Position numbers and translations under genes: made by a program | Assembly: GCA_002480525.1 (NCBI GenBank) | Contig: DLCH01000056.1 | Location: 1-64,000, forward strand | Direction: 5' to 3' | Length of the DNA stretch: 64,000 bases | Origin: Gammaproteobacteria bacterium UBA7803 | GTDB lineage: Bacteria > Pseudomonadota > Gammaproteobacteria > Pseudomonadales > Azotimanducaceae | Part shown: one piece after another, positions 16,938 to 26,204 of the stretch | How positions within the stretch are numbered: position 1 is the stretch's first letter | How the letters are laid out: every line of letters begins with the position of its first letter | Notes under the pieces: model-generated | What the model saw: only the letters and a program-made list of their open reading frames with translations | What the model was told of the DNA's origin: nothing | Databases searched by the model: none

Positions 16938-18539
16938 TCAGGAACTGCAGGACAGCATCGAGCACCCCACCCGGGTCCGCGCCCAGTCGGGCCGGCGGCC
17001 GGCCCAGTCCTCGTGCCCCGGATGCTCGTCGTAGGGCGTGCGCAGCACGTCCTGCAATCCGTGGATCATGCCGAAATCGCCCTGCTCGGCCGCGTCGATG
17101 GCGAGCTGGGCGAGGTAGTTGCGCAGCACGAACTTCGGGTTCACCGCGTTCATGCGCGACCGGCGCTCGCCCGCCGGCAGCCCCTCCTCTGCCACGCGGG
17201 CCTGGTAGCGCGCCAGCCAGCCGCGCACCGTGCGGCCGGCGGCGCCGTCCAGGTCGGCAGGTTCGTAGTACGCCTCCGCCAGCCTGGCGAGCGGGTCCGG
17301 GTCCTCCGGCGTGACGTCGGCGAGGTGCCGGAAGAACAGCGTCATGTCCGTCTCGGTCGCGGTCAGCACGTCTTCCAGGTCGTCGAGCAGCGCCAGATCC
17401 GTCTCGGGCCGCAGTTCGCCGAGGCCGAGCTTCGCCAGCCGGGCGTCCCGCCAGCCGTCCAGATAAAGCTGTTCGTAACGCTTCAGCCCCGCCTCCAGCG
17501 GCGGCGCTTCGCCCACCAGCGGGTAGAGAGCATTGGCGAGCTGCAGCAGGTTCCACTGGGCGATGCGCGGCTGATAGCCGAACCGGTAGCGGCGCCCCGC
17601 GGCGTCGGTGGTGTTCGGCGTCCAGTCGGGGTCGTAGTCGTCGAGCCAGCCGTAGGGGCCGTAGTCGATGGTCAGGCCCAGCACCGACATGTTGTCGGTG
17701 TTCATCACCCCGTGCACGAAACCGACCCGCATCCACTCGACGATCATGCGCGCGGTGCGCTCGCACACCTCGGCGAACCAGGCGGCGCAGCGCTCGGCGG
17801 TGTCGCCGGCCTCCGCCAGGTGAGGGAAATCGGTCCGGATCGTGAAATCGACGAAGCGTTCCAGCAGCGCCGTCTCGCGTCGCGCGGTGAGCATCTCGAA
17901 GTGGCCGAAGCGGGTGAACGACGGCGCCACCCGGCACACCACGGCACCCGGCTCCGGCGCCGGATGACCGTCGTAGAGCATGTCGCGCACCACCTCGTCG
18001 CCGGTCAGGGTCAGCGACAGCGCCCGGGTGGTCGGCACGCCCAGGTGATGCATGGCTTCGCTGCACAGGAACTCGCGGATCGACGACCGCAGCACGGCAT
18101 AGCCGTCGGCCATGCGGGAGTACGGCGTGGGCCCCGCGCCCTTGAGCTGCAGCATCCAGTGCTGGCCGTCGCTGCGGACGACCTCGCCGAGATTGATGGC
18201 CCGCCCGTCGCCGAGCTGCCCCGCCCAGTTGCCGAACTGGTGGCCGCCATAGCAGGTGGCATGGGGGTCCATGCCCGGCAGCAGACGGTTGCCGGTGAAG
18301 ATCTCGGCGAAGGCCTCGCTGTCGCAGGCCGCCGGGTCGAGGCCCACCAGCTCCGCCACCTCCGGCCACCAGGCCACCAGCCGCGGCGCCGAGCCCGGCG
18401 TCGGCTCGACCCGGCTGTACATGGCATCACGGATCTGACGGCGGTCGGACCCGGACACCGGGTCCGCCGGCAGCTCCCGGGTGAAGCGGTTGTCGAAGCC
18501 CAGCCGGGCCAGGGAATCGGGGAGTGCTGCGATGTTCAT
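16938..18539 (-). CDS. selO: Protein adenylyltransferase SelO (YdiU)
   Basis: Pseudokinase-fold enzyme that AMPylates protein Ser/Thr/Tyr and is linked to oxidative-stress responses. The 533-residue protein has the SelO landmarks: YGGHQFGNWAGQLGDGRA near residue 97, LQLKGAGPTPYSR near 130, the active-site VMNTDNMSVLGLTIDYGPYG near 275 and a C-terminal tail ending LSCSS. In many homologues the residue third from the end is selenocysteine; here it is Cys. No clear ribosome site precedes the ATG at 18539. A REP pair lies directly upstream. Confidence 0.95.
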   Translation of the reverse strand: MNIAALPDSLARLGFDNRFTRELPADPVSGSDRRQIRDAMYSRVEPTPGSAPRLVAWWPEVAELVGLDPAACDSEAFAEIFTGNRLLPGMDPHATCYGGHQFGNWAGQLGDGRAINLGEVVRSDGQHWMLQLKGAGPTPYSRMADGYAVLRSSIREFLCSEAMHHLGVPTTRALSLTLTGDEVVRDMLYDGHPAPEPGAVVCRVAPSFTRFGHFEMLTARRETALLERFVDFTIRTDFPHLAEAGDTAERCAAWFAEVCERTARMIVEWMRVGFVHGVMNTDNMSVLGLTIDYGPYGWLDDYDPDWTPNTTDAAGRRYRFGYQPRIAQWNLLQLANALYPLVGEAPPLEAGLKRYEQLYLDGWRDARLAKLGLGELRPETDLALLDDLEDVLTATETDMTLFFRHLADVTPEDPDPLARLAEAYYEPADLDGAAGRTVRGWLARYQARVAEEGLPAGERRSRMNAVNPKFVLRNYLAQLAIDAAEQGDFGMIHGLQDVLRTPYDEHPGHEDWAGRRPDWARTRVGCSMLSCSS

Positions 18540-18585
18540 GGGAGAGTGGACAACAGAAACGGGCGGGTGATCCGCAGAATGCCCT

Positions 18586-18650
18586 GTAGGAGCGGCCTCC
18601 CGGCCGCGATTGCCGGATCAGGACAATCGCGGCCGGGAGGCCGCTCCTAC
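18586..18650. repeat. REPIN-like inverted pair
   Basis: Forward copy at 18586-18610 and inverted copy at 18626-18650, both with arms GCGGCC/GGCCGC. The 15-nt spacer itself contains GCCGGATC; together the pair makes a 25-bp stem. It sits between the stop of the VOC gene (18672) and the start of selO (18539), both on the minus strand. Confidence 0.92.
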
Positions 18651-18671
18651 GGGGGGATGGGCGGTGCTGCC

Positions 18672-19043
18672 TTACATCTTCATCTCGAAGAAGCAGAGCT
18701 TGTTGCCGTCCAGGTCGCGCACGTAGGCGCCGTAGAACACGGGCATGCGCTCGCCGGGCTCGCCCTCGTCGGTGGCGCCGAGCTCCATGGCTTTCTTGTA
18801 CAGCTTGTCGACGCCCTCGCGGGAGCCGCCCGGAATGGCGACCATGGTGCCGTTGCCGGGATGCTGCGCCTTCTCGTCGTAGGGAATGCAAACGGCCAGC
18901 ATGGCCGAGTCGGGGCCGGTGCCGTAGAACTTGATCCGGTCCATGCCGAAGAGCTGCTTGGCGCCGATTTCGGCCAGCAGCGCGTCGTAGAAGGCGGTGG
19001 CTTTCGCCATGTCACTGGTGCCGATGGTCACGTATCCGATCAT
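18672..19043 (-). CDS. VOC family protein (glyoxalase/dioxygenase superfamily)
   Basis: 123-residue single-domain vicinal-oxygen-chelate protein, probably a metal-binding dimer of unknown substrate. It begins MIGYVTIGTSDMAKATAFYDALL (the usual beta-alpha opening, given here in part), has the central PYDEKAQHPGNGTMVAI segment and ends FYGAYVRDLDGNKLCFFEM, where D-x-D-GN and the final Glu match the family's 'DPDGN..E' metal site. The ATG at 19043 is chosen because the domain begins there; upstream in-frame codons run through an intergenic hairpin. Confidence 0.88.
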   Translation of the reverse strand: MIGYVTIGTSDMAKATAFYDALLAEIGAKQLFGMDRIKFYGTGPDSAMLAVCIPYDEKAQHPGNGTMVAIPGGSREGVDKLYKKAMELGATDEGEPGERMPVFYGAYVRDLDGNKLCFFEMKM

Positions 19044-19130
19044 GTGGGACTCCCCCGGTTGAATTTGGAGTGACGGCACAGCGCCGTCGTGCACGGAAAA
19101 CCGTCCGGGAAGTTTGACCCCGCCGCCGGT

Positions 19131-19152
19131 CCCCGGCAAGCCGATGCCGGGG
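19131..19152 (-). terminator. Hairpin downstream of the molybdenum hydroxylase operon
   Basis: Stem CCCCGGCA/TGCCGGGG (8 bp, loop AGCCGA) 25 nt after the stop of the large subunit gene. There is no T run. It may act as a weak terminator or insulate the downstream VOC gene. Confidence 0.35.
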
Positions 19153-19176
19153 CGCCAGGGAATCCGTCGGACAGGT

Positions 19177-21474
19177 TCAGACCGACGCCAGTCCAGCCCG
19201 GACCGCGTCGGCACGGATCGGCAGATGCCGCAGCCGCACGCCGACGGCGTCGAAGATGGCGTTGCCGATGGCGGGGCCGACCACGGTGGTGGCGGGCTCG
19301 CCCATGCCCACGGGGGCCTCGGTGCTGTCCACCAGCTCGATGTCGAGCTCCGGGACGTCCGACATGCGCAGCGGCGTATAGCGATCCAGATTGGTGTCGC
19401 GCACCTGGCCGGCCTCGAAGGCCGCGCCCTCGTGCAGGGCCAGGCTCAACCCCCACAGTGCCGCGCCCTCCGCCTGGGCGAGCGCGCCGTCGGGATGGAT
19501 CACCGTGCCGCAGTCGATCACCAGGGTGAGCTTGCGGCAGGTGACCTTGCCGGTGTTCCGGTCCACGTGGACCCGGGCCGCGCAGGCGGTCCAGGTCGGC
19601 ATGGCCCGCTCCTGGCCATAGGTCGTCGCGATGCCGATGCCGGTGTCCGCCGGCGGCGGTCCGTCCGCGGCGAGCCGCTCGCGCAGCCGGCGCAGCACGT
19701 TGGCCTGGCGGGCGGCACCGCCCACCGCATTCGGCGCCGAGCCGGCGTTGTCGCCCTCGGCCAACAGCCGGTCGAGGCGGAACTGCACCGGATCCGCGCC
19801 CCGGGACCGGGCCAACTCGTCCATAAAGCTCTCCAGCGCCCAGTTCACCCAGCCGGCGCCCACGGAGCGCAGCCAGCCGGGCCGGAAGGTGTCGTTGGCC
19901 AGGGCGTTGGTGATCGCCCGCAGCCGATGGGGCAGCGCGTACCAGTGCACGGCGCCCTGGATGGCGAACGGGTCGTAGGGTTCGTCGTTCACGCCCTTGG
20001 GCATGAAGCCGGGCGCCATGATCAGCGTCGGCCAGCCGGCGGCGGCATGATGCTCGAAGCCCGTGACCGCGCCGTCGGCGTCGAAGGCCGCGCGCAGACG
20101 TTGCACCGACGCGGAGCGGACCGAGTCGAAGCGGACGTCGTCCTCCCGGGTCAGCACCAGCTTGACCGGTCGTCCTTCCGCCTTGGCGGCCAGCGCCGCC
20201 GGGACGGCGTAATCGCCGTTCAGGCGGCGTCCGAACCCGCCGCCGAGCAGGTAGGTACGCATCACGATCCGGTCTTCGGGCACTTCCAGCGCCTCGGCCA
20301 GCACCGGCAGGATCAGCGACTGCCACTGGTTACCGGTATGGATCTCCCATCGGCCATCCTCCGCCTGATACGCGAGGGCGTTCAGCGGCTCCATCTGGAA
20401 GTGCAGCGCCGTGGCCGTGGTGTACTCGGCCTCGAGCGTCTCCGCGGCGCCATCGAAAGCCGCCTGGACGCCGTCGTCGTCCACCACCATCGAGCCGCCG
20501 TCGGGCGCGTTCACCAGCCGGCGGCCTTCCTCGATCAGATCCGCCTCGCCGACGCCGGCGGTCTTCCCCGGGGTCCAGTCCACGGACACCCGCCGCGAGG
20601 CGGCCAGCGCCGCGCCGTAGCTCTCGGCCAGCACCACCACCCAGCCGGGCACCGTGCCGGACGGATCCTCCAGGGCGATGGTCTTCACGTAGCCCGGCAC
20701 GTCGCGGGCGCCGCCGTCGTCGATGCCGTTCACCACGGCGCCATAGCGGGTGGGCGGCAGCAGCGGCCGGCCGTAGAGCATGCCATCCACCCGGGCGTCG
20801 ATGCCGTAGCGGGCCGCGCCGTTGGTCTTGGCGGGCACGTCCAGGGCGTCGAAACTCGAGCCGATCAGGCGCCGCTCCGACGGCGGCTTGATGGGCATCG
20901 CCTCCAGCTCGTCGGCGGAATAGGTCCGGCCGAGTCCGCCGCGCCGGACGATCTCGCCGTAGCCGACGGCGCGGTTGCCGGCACGGATCTCGCCGTTGCG
21001 CGCCGTGCACCGGTCGGCGGAGGTGCCGAGCAGCCGGGCGCCGGCCTCGAGCAGGGCCATGCGGCCGGCCGCCCCGGCCCGGGACAGGGGCACGAAGTTC
21101 TGCCACACCGACCAGCTTCCGCCGGTGACCATGAGCCCCCATTTGGGGTCGCTGTCGGCGTAGCGGATCCGCACCCGGCTCCAGTCGGCCTCCAGCTCCT
21201 CGGCGACGATGCGCGCCAGCGCGGAACCGACGTGCTGGCCCATCTCCGCCTCGGCGATGTTGACCGTGACGATGCCGTCGCCGTCGATGTCGTACCAGAT
21301 GGTCGGCTCGAACACCCCGGCCGCCGCGGCGGCGTCGGGATCCGTCGCCGCCGCCTGCCCTTCCGGCAGAAACGCCAGCGTCACCCCGGCGCCGGCGGCG
21401 CCGATGAGAAAGCCGCGGCGGGTCAGCCGCGTGGCGGGACGGGCCTGCTGCTGCCAGTGCGCGAACTTGTTCAT
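19177..21474 (-). CDS. Xanthine-dehydrogenase-family large subunit, molybdopterin-binding (IorB-like)
   Basis: Catalytic subunit of a molybdenum hydroxylase that inserts oxygen from water into an N-heterocycle or aldehyde. The 765-residue protein has a Tat signal (LTRRGFLIGAAGAG near residue 17), so the enzyme acts in the periplasm. The single-chain layout with IWYDIDGDGIVTVNIAEAEMGQHV near 57, GGGFGRRLNGDY near 390 and the C-terminal GMGEPATTVVGPAIGNAIFD (Glu active-site region) matches isoquinoline 1-oxidoreductase beta subunits. Overlaps the 2Fe-2S subunit gene by 4 nt. The true substrate is unknown; the Tat signal exports the assembled complex. Confidence 0.88.
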   Translation of the reverse strand: MNKFAHWQQQARPATRLTRRGFLIGAAGAGVTLAFLPEGQAAATDPDAAAAAGVFEPTIWYDIDGDGIVTVNIAEAEMGQHVGSALARIVAEELEADWSRVRIRYADSDPKWGLMVTGGSWSVWQNFVPLSRAGAAGRMALLEAGARLLGTSADRCTARNGEIRAGNRAVGYGEIVRRGGLGRTYSADELEAMPIKPPSERRLIGSSFDALDVPAKTNGAARYGIDARVDGMLYGRPLLPPTRYGAVVNGIDDGGARDVPGYVKTIALEDPSGTVPGWVVVLAESYGAALAASRRVSVDWTPGKTAGVGEADLIEEGRRLVNAPDGGSMVVDDDGVQAAFDGAAETLEAEYTTATALHFQMEPLNALAYQAEDGRWEIHTGNQWQSLILPVLAEALEVPEDRIVMRTYLLGGGFGRRLNGDYAVPAALAAKAEGRPVKLVLTREDDVRFDSVRSASVQRLRAAFDADGAVTGFEHHAAAGWPTLIMAPGFMPKGVNDEPYDPFAIQGAVHWYALPHRLRAITNALANDTFRPGWLRSVGAGWVNWALESFMDELARSRGADPVQFRLDRLLAEGDNAGSAPNAVGGAARQANVLRRLRERLAADGPPPADTGIGIATTYGQERAMPTWTACAARVHVDRNTGKVTCRKLTLVIDCGTVIHPDGALAQAEGAALWGLSLALHEGAAFEAGQVRDTNLDRYTPLRMSDVPELDIELVDSTEAPVGMGEPATTVVGPAIGNAIFDAVGVRLRHLPIRADAVRAGLASV

Positions 21475-21947
21475 GCCTCGGCCTCCCTGCCTGCCCGCAG
21501 CTCCCGGGCCGCGAGCTTGATGGCGCGGCGGATCCGCGGATAAGCCATGCAGCGGCACAGATTGCCGTTCATCACCGCGTCGATGTCGGCGTCCGTGGGA
21601 TCGGGAAAATCCGCCAGCAGCGTCGCCGCCTGCATGATCTGGCCGGACTGGCAGTAGCCGCACTGGGGCGCCTGGGTTTCGATCCAGGCCTTCTGCAGCG
21701 GGTGCTCGCCGGCCGGGTCCAGGCCCTCGATGGTGACGATGTCGGCGCCGGCGACGTCGCCGACCCGGGTGATGCAGGAGCGGATCGCCCGGCCGTTCAG
21801 ATGCACGGTGCAGGCTCCGCACATGCCGATGCCGCAGCCGAACTTGGTGCCGGTGGCGCCGAGGTCGTCGCGGATCACCCACAGCAGCGGCGTGTCGTCC
21901 GGCACCTGAACCTCGACGGGATTGCCGTTCAGCGTGAACTTGCTCAT
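21471..21947 (-). CDS. (2Fe-2S)-binding small subunit of molybdenum hydroxylase (IorA-like)
   Basis: 158-residue electron-transfer subunit with two 2Fe-2S clusters. The plant-type ferredoxin cluster ligands are in KFGCGIGMCGACTV near residue 38 with a fourth Cys in IRSCITRV; the C-terminal helical cluster ligands are in PQCGYCQSGQIM near 95 and NGNLCRCMAYPRI near 132. No signal peptide is present, as usual for a subunit that travels with its Tat-targeted partner. ATGA overlaps join it to the genes on both sides. Confidence 0.93.
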   Translation of the reverse strand: MSKFTLNGNPVEVQVPDDTPLLWVIRDDLGATGTKFGCGIGMCGACTVHLNGRAIRSCITRVGDVAGADIVTIEGLDPAGEHPLQKAWIETQAPQCGYCQSGQIMQAATLLADFPDPTDADIDAVMNGNLCRCMAYPRIRRAIKLAARELRAGREAEA

Positions 21948-23209
21948 GGTCGGGCCTCCAGGGCGGTGCGCAGCTCCGCGAGCCGCGCGTCGAGGTCACG
22001 CCAGCCGGCCGCCTCGGCCGCGGCCGGGCCGCGCAGATACCGGGCGATGGCGACGATGTCGGCGTCGGTGAGCGCGCCGGCGTAGCCATGCATGAAGGCC
22101 GCCGGGTGGCCTTCGCCGACGCCGAGACCGGCCAGGGTCAGACGCAGGAAGTTGGTCGGATCGGGGCCGGTGACGGCAGAGTTGAGGGTGAGCTCCGGCC
22201 GAAGCGCCCGCGGCGCCCCCGGCGCGTTGTAGTGGCAGGACTCACAGGCGTAGGCGTACAGCGCCCGGCCGGTGTGATCGGCGTCGAGCCCCGCCATGGC
22301 GTCGCGAACCGCCGCCGGCTCGATGCGCTCCGGCGCGCCGGCCAGGTCCGCGAAGTACACGGCCAGCGCCTCGATGTCCGAGTCGGGCAGCCGCGCCAGG
22401 CCGTCGTGCACCACCGCCGACATGGAGCCCGCCGCCACGCCGTGCAGGTCGGTGGCGCCCTGGCGCAGATAGGCGAACAGCTCGTCCCGGGTCCAGGGCA
22501 GCGGCGCGCCGTTGGCCGACGTCAGCGCCGGCGCGTACCAGTCGTCGATCACCGCGCCCGCATAGGCCGCGTCGCCCCGTTCGGCGCCGAGGGCGTTGCG
22601 CGGCGTATGGCAGGCGCCGCAATGACCGAGCCCCTCGGCCAGATACGCGCCGCGATTCCAGACGTCGTCCCGGCCGGGGTCGGACACGTCGCCACCGCCG
22701 TCGAAATACAGCAGTTTCCACCCGGCCTGCAGCAGCCGGACGTTCAGGGGGAACGGCAGCGTGTTGTCGGGGACGCCGCCGGCCACCGGCTGCCGGGTCA
22801 TGAAGTAGGCATACAGCGCCGCGAGATCGTCGTCGGAGGTGTGGGCGAAGTGGGTGTAGGGAAACGCCGGGAACAGATGGGCGCCGTCCCGGCGCACGCC
22901 CTCGCGCATGGCGCGCACGAACGCTTCCTCGGACCAGCGGCCGATGCCGTCCTCCGGGTGCGGCGTGATGTTGGTGGCGTGGACCGTGCCGAAGCCGGTG
23001 GCCATGGGCCGGCCGCCGGCATAGGGCGCGCCGCCGGACACGGTGTGGCAGGTCGCGCAGTTGCCGGCGCCCGCCAGCGCTTCGCCGCGGGCCACTGCGG
23101 CGGCGGAGAACGCGTCGGCCTCCGGCGGTGTCACCGGGTCGATCGGGCTTTCCCAGGCGTAGAACAGCGCCGCCAGCAGCAGCAGGACCAGGACGAGCAG
23201 GATTCTCAA
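21944..23209 (-). CDS. Tri-haem cytochrome c subunit of the molybdenum hydroxylase
   Basis: 421-residue c-type cytochrome with an N-terminal membrane anchor/signal (MRILLVLVLLLLAALFYAW) and three CxxCH haem sites: CATCH near residue 52, CGACH near 197 and CESCH near 325. The layout resembles alcohol-dehydrogenase tri-haem subunits (adhB type) and the cytochromes paired with periplasmic aldehyde/isoquinoline oxidoreductases. It would accept electrons from the 2Fe-2S subunit and pass them to the respiratory chain or periplasmic carriers. First gene of the three-gene operon, linked by ATGA to the next. Confidence 0.9.
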   Translation of the reverse strand: MRILLVLVLLLLAALFYAWESPIDPVTPPEADAFSAAAVARGEALAGAGNCATCHTVSGGAPYAGGRPMATGFGTVHATNITPHPEDGIGRWSEEAFVRAMREGVRRDGAHLFPAFPYTHFAHTSDDDLAALYAYFMTRQPVAGGVPDNTLPFPLNVRLLQAGWKLLYFDGGGDVSDPGRDDVWNRGAYLAEGLGHCGACHTPRNALGAERGDAAYAGAVIDDWYAPALTSANGAPLPWTRDELFAYLRQGATDLHGVAAGSMSAVVHDGLARLPDSDIEALAVYFADLAGAPERIEPAAVRDAMAGLDADHTGRALYAYACESCHYNAPGAPRALRPELTLNSAVTGPDPTNFLRLTLAGLGVGEGHPAAFMHGYAGALTDADIVAIARYLRGPAAAEAAGWRDLDARLAELRTALEARP

Positions 23210-23301
23210 GGGTCTCTCCCCTTCCCCGATGGGAAGCCGGCTGTCAGGTGCCCTCGAACGATACCACGGCCATCGGGCGATCTACACGGGCCCGCCGGCG
23301 T

Positions 23302-24108
23302 TCAGACGGGCGCGACCTCGACCACGACGTCGAGGACCTCCGCGGTGACCGCGGTTCGGTCGCCGTCCGCCTCGTTGCGGGCCCGCCACAGCGCCAGCAG
23401 GTCCCGGCGCAGCGCCCGGCCGCCATCCTGCTGCGCCGCGAGGGCCACCCGCACCGGGCCGAAGTGCTCGGCGTAGAAGTCGACCACGTCTTCGGGCGGC
23501 AGGTCGTAGTGAATCAGGTAGGGATGCCGGGAGAGTTGCACGCTGGCGACGCCGGGACCGGTGAACCGGCCGGACGCGATCGGCTCGTCGCCCCACAGCA
23601 GCGGCGAGGGCATGTCCGGCGGCGGCGCATGGCGCGCCACGACCCGGAACATCTCGCCGACGAAGCACTCCGGGGTCCAGTTGCCCATGACGATGCGGCC
23701 GCCCGGCCGGGTCACCCGGATCAGCTCCGCCGCCACCCGCTCGGGCCGCGGCGCGAACATGGCGCCGATGAGCGACACGCTGAGATCGAACGACCCGTCG
23801 TCGTAGGGAAGCGCTTCGGCGTTGCCGACGTCGAACCGGACGGACAAACCGGCGTCCCCGGCCGCGCGCCGGGCCTGGTCGATCCACGGCGCTGCCAGAT
23901 CCAGGCCGGTAACCCGGGCGCCGTCGCGGGCCGCCCGCAGGGCGATCTGGCCGGTTCCGCAGGCGACGTCGAGCACCCGCGCCTCCGGCACGACGCCGAG
24001 GCGGCCATAGAACGCCTCGGCGCCCCGGGCGAGGCCATGGGCCACGCGGCCGTAGTCGCCGGCGGTCCAGGTCGCCAGCAGCCCCTGTTCGAGTTCGTTG
24101 CCCGTCAT
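23302..24108 (-). CDS. Class I SAM-dependent methyltransferase
   Basis: 268-residue methyltransferase of the UbiE/Methyltransf_11-25 type. The SAM-binding motifs are VLDVACGTGQIALRAARDG (motif I, near residue 47), VTGLDLAAPWIDQARR (motif post-I) and DLSVSLIGAMFAPRPE (motif II), followed by LIRVTRPGGRIVMGNW (motif III). The substrate is not evident. The ATG at 24108 is chosen for GGAGGGCGG just upstream; an ATG 33 nt earlier is less likely. It lies downstream of thrS on the same strand with 93 nt between, which include a hairpin. Confidence 0.9.
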   Translation of the reverse strand: MTGNELEQGLLATWTAGDYGRVAHGLARGAEAFYGRLGVVPEARVLDVACGTGQIALRAARDGARVTGLDLAAPWIDQARRAAGDAGLSVRFDVGNAEALPYDDGSFDLSVSLIGAMFAPRPERVAAELIRVTRPGGRIVMGNWTPECFVGEMFRVVARHAPPPDMPSPLLWGDEPIASGRFTGPGVASVQLSRHPYLIHYDLPPEDVVDFYAEHFGPVRVALAAQQDGGRALRRDLLALWRARNEADGDRTAVTAEVLDVVVEVAPV

Positions 24109-24173
24109 GTTCCGCCCTCCCGATCCGCCGGTGCCTGACACTGCAACGAACGGGACGGCGCAAAGGGTTCGAC

Positions 24174-24196
24174 GCGCCGCCGGATCGCGGCGGCGC
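24174..24196 (-). terminator. Hairpin after thrS
   Basis: GCGCCGCC/GGCGGCGC stem (8 bp, 7-nt loop) directly downstream of the thrS stop on the minus strand. It lacks a T run, so it is only a candidate terminator. Confidence 0.4.
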
Positions 24197-24201
24197 GGCG
24201 C

Positions 24202-26121
24202 TCAGCGGGCGAGCGGCGAGCGCGCCTCGTCGGCCAGCGCGTCGAGCGCGGCGTCGAGGCTCATCACCTCCTGGGCCTTGCCGCCGAGCCGGCGCATGGC
24301 CACGGTCCGCTCCTCGGCCTCGCGCTTGCCGACCACCAGGATCACCGGCACCTTGGTCACGCTGTGCTCGCGGACCTTGTAGGAGATCTTCTCGTTGCGC
24401 AGATCCGCGTCCGCCCGCAGGCCCCGCGCGCGCGCCGCGCTCAGCACCTCCAGGGCATAGTCGTCGGCGTCGTCGGTGATCGTCGCCACTATCACCTGCT
24501 CCGGCGCGAGCCACAGCGGGAAATGGCCGGCGTAGTGCTCGATGAGGATGCCGCAGAACCGCTCCAGGGAACCGAACAGGGCCCGGTGGATCATCACCGG
24601 ATGCCTGCGCTCGCCGTCCTTGTCCACATAGGTGGCGCCCAGGCGCTCCGGCAGGTTCAGGTCCACCTGCACGGTGCCGCACTGCCAGTCCCGGCCGATG
24701 GCGTCGCGCAGCACGAACTCGAGCTTTGGACCGTAGAACGCCCCTTCGCCAGGGTTCAGCGTCCACTCCACCTGGAGCTGATTCAACGCTTCCTTGAGCG
24801 CGTTCTCCGCGTGGTCCCAGACCTCGTCAGAGCCGACCCGGCGCTCCGGCCGGTCGGAGAACTTCACCCGCACGTCGTCGAAGCCGAAGTCGCGGTAGAT
24901 CTCGTAGATCAGCCGTGACGCCTTCACGCACTCCTCGGCGATCTGCGCCTCGGTGCAGAAGATGTGGGCGTCGTCCTGCACGAACGCGCGCACGCGCATC
25001 ACGCCGTGCAGCGCGCCGGACGGCTCGTAGCGGTGCACCTTGCCGAACTCGGCCAGGTAGTACGGCAGGTCGCGGTAGCTCTTGATGCCCTGCTTGAACA
25101 CCTGCACGTGGCCGGGGCAGTTCATCGGCTTCAGCGCGAACACCCGCTCGTCCGGCGTCTGGGTGAGATACATGTTCTCGCCGAACTTCTCGAGGTGGCC
25201 GGACTTTTCCCACAGGGATTTGTCGAGCACCTCCGGGGTGTTGATCTCCTGGTATCCGGCCAGACGCTGCTTCTCGCGCATGTAGGCGATCATGGCCTGG
25301 AACAGGGTCCACCCCTTGGGGTGCCAGAATACGGAGCCCGGACCTTCCTCCTGCATGTGGAACAGGTCCATCTCGCGGCCGAGCCGGCGGTGGTCCCGCT
25401 TCTCGGCCTCCTCGAGCATCTGCAGGTAGGCCTTAAGCTCCTTGTCGCTGGCCCAGGCGGTGCCGTAGATGCGCTGCAGCATCTCGTTGCGCGAGTCGCC
25501 GCGCCAGTAGGCGCCGGCCACGCTCATCAGCTTGAAGGAGGTGCCGAGCTTGCCGGTGGACGGCAGGTGCGGCCCGCGGCACAGATCGATGAACTCGCCC
25601 TGGCGGTACAGGCCCACTTCCTCGTCCTCGGGAATCGAGGCGATGATCTCGGCCTTGTACTTCTCGCCCATGCCCTCGAAGAACTCGACGGCCTCGTTGC
25701 GATCCCACACCTCCCGGCGGATCGGCTCGTCGCGCTGGACGATCTCGCGCATGCGCGCCTCGATCTTCTCCAGGTCCTCGGGCGTGAAGCGCTCTTCCCG
25801 GGAGAAGTCGTAGTAGAAACCGTTGTCGATGGTCGGGCCGATGGTGACCTGGGTGTCGGGATAGAGCTCCTTCACCGCCTCGGCCATCACGTGGGCGCAG
25901 TCGTGACGCAGCAGTTCGACCCCGTCCTCGGAATCCCGGGTGACGATCTCCACGGTGGCGTCCTGCTCGATGGGCAGATAGATGTCCTTGAGCTTGCCGT
26001 CGACCCGCACTGCGACGGCGGCCTTGGCCAGGGACTTGGAAATCGACGCGGCCAGTTCCTCCCCGCTGACGGGGCCGTCGAACTCGCGCACCGATCCGTC
26101 CGGCAGCGTAATGTTCACCAT
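24202..26121 (-). CDS. thrS: Threonyl-tRNA synthetase
   Basis: Charges tRNA-Thr. The 639-residue protein has the full class IIa order: TGS domain (MVNITLPDGSVREFDGPVSG, residues 1-62), editing domain with HDCAHVMAEAV near 75 and the later HLPSTG/ECVK region, catalytic core with MNCPGHVQVFK (zinc Cys) near 335, motif 2 RYEPSGALHGVMRVRAF near 365 and motif 3 HRALFGSLERF near 510, then the anticodon-binding domain to 639. The ATG at 26121 is chosen for the TGS start. Unusually, infC, rpmI and rplT do not follow it. Confidence 0.98.
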   Translation of the reverse strand: MVNITLPDGSVREFDGPVSGEELAASISKSLAKAAVAVRVDGKLKDIYLPIEQDATVEIVTRDSEDGVELLRHDCAHVMAEAVKELYPDTQVTIGPTIDNGFYYDFSREERFTPEDLEKIEARMREIVQRDEPIRREVWDRNEAVEFFEGMGEKYKAEIIASIPEDEEVGLYRQGEFIDLCRGPHLPSTGKLGTSFKLMSVAGAYWRGDSRNEMLQRIYGTAWASDKELKAYLQMLEEAEKRDHRRLGREMDLFHMQEEGPGSVFWHPKGWTLFQAMIAYMREKQRLAGYQEINTPEVLDKSLWEKSGHLEKFGENMYLTQTPDERVFALKPMNCPGHVQVFKQGIKSYRDLPYYLAEFGKVHRYEPSGALHGVMRVRAFVQDDAHIFCTEAQIAEECVKASRLIYEIYRDFGFDDVRVKFSDRPERRVGSDEVWDHAENALKEALNQLQVEWTLNPGEGAFYGPKLEFVLRDAIGRDWQCGTVQVDLNLPERLGATYVDKDGERRHPVMIHRALFGSLERFCGILIEHYAGHFPLWLAPEQVIVATITDDADDYALEVLSAARARGLRADADLRNEKISYKVREHSVTKVPVILVVGKREAEERTVAMRRLGGKAQEVMSLDAALDALADEARSPLAR

Positions 26122-26204
26122 GGAGATAGACCTTTTCGTGGTCGCCGTGAAAAAGAAGCGGGATTCTGCCAAACACGGGCCCTGCGGTCGACGCTGCTGG
26201 TAGG

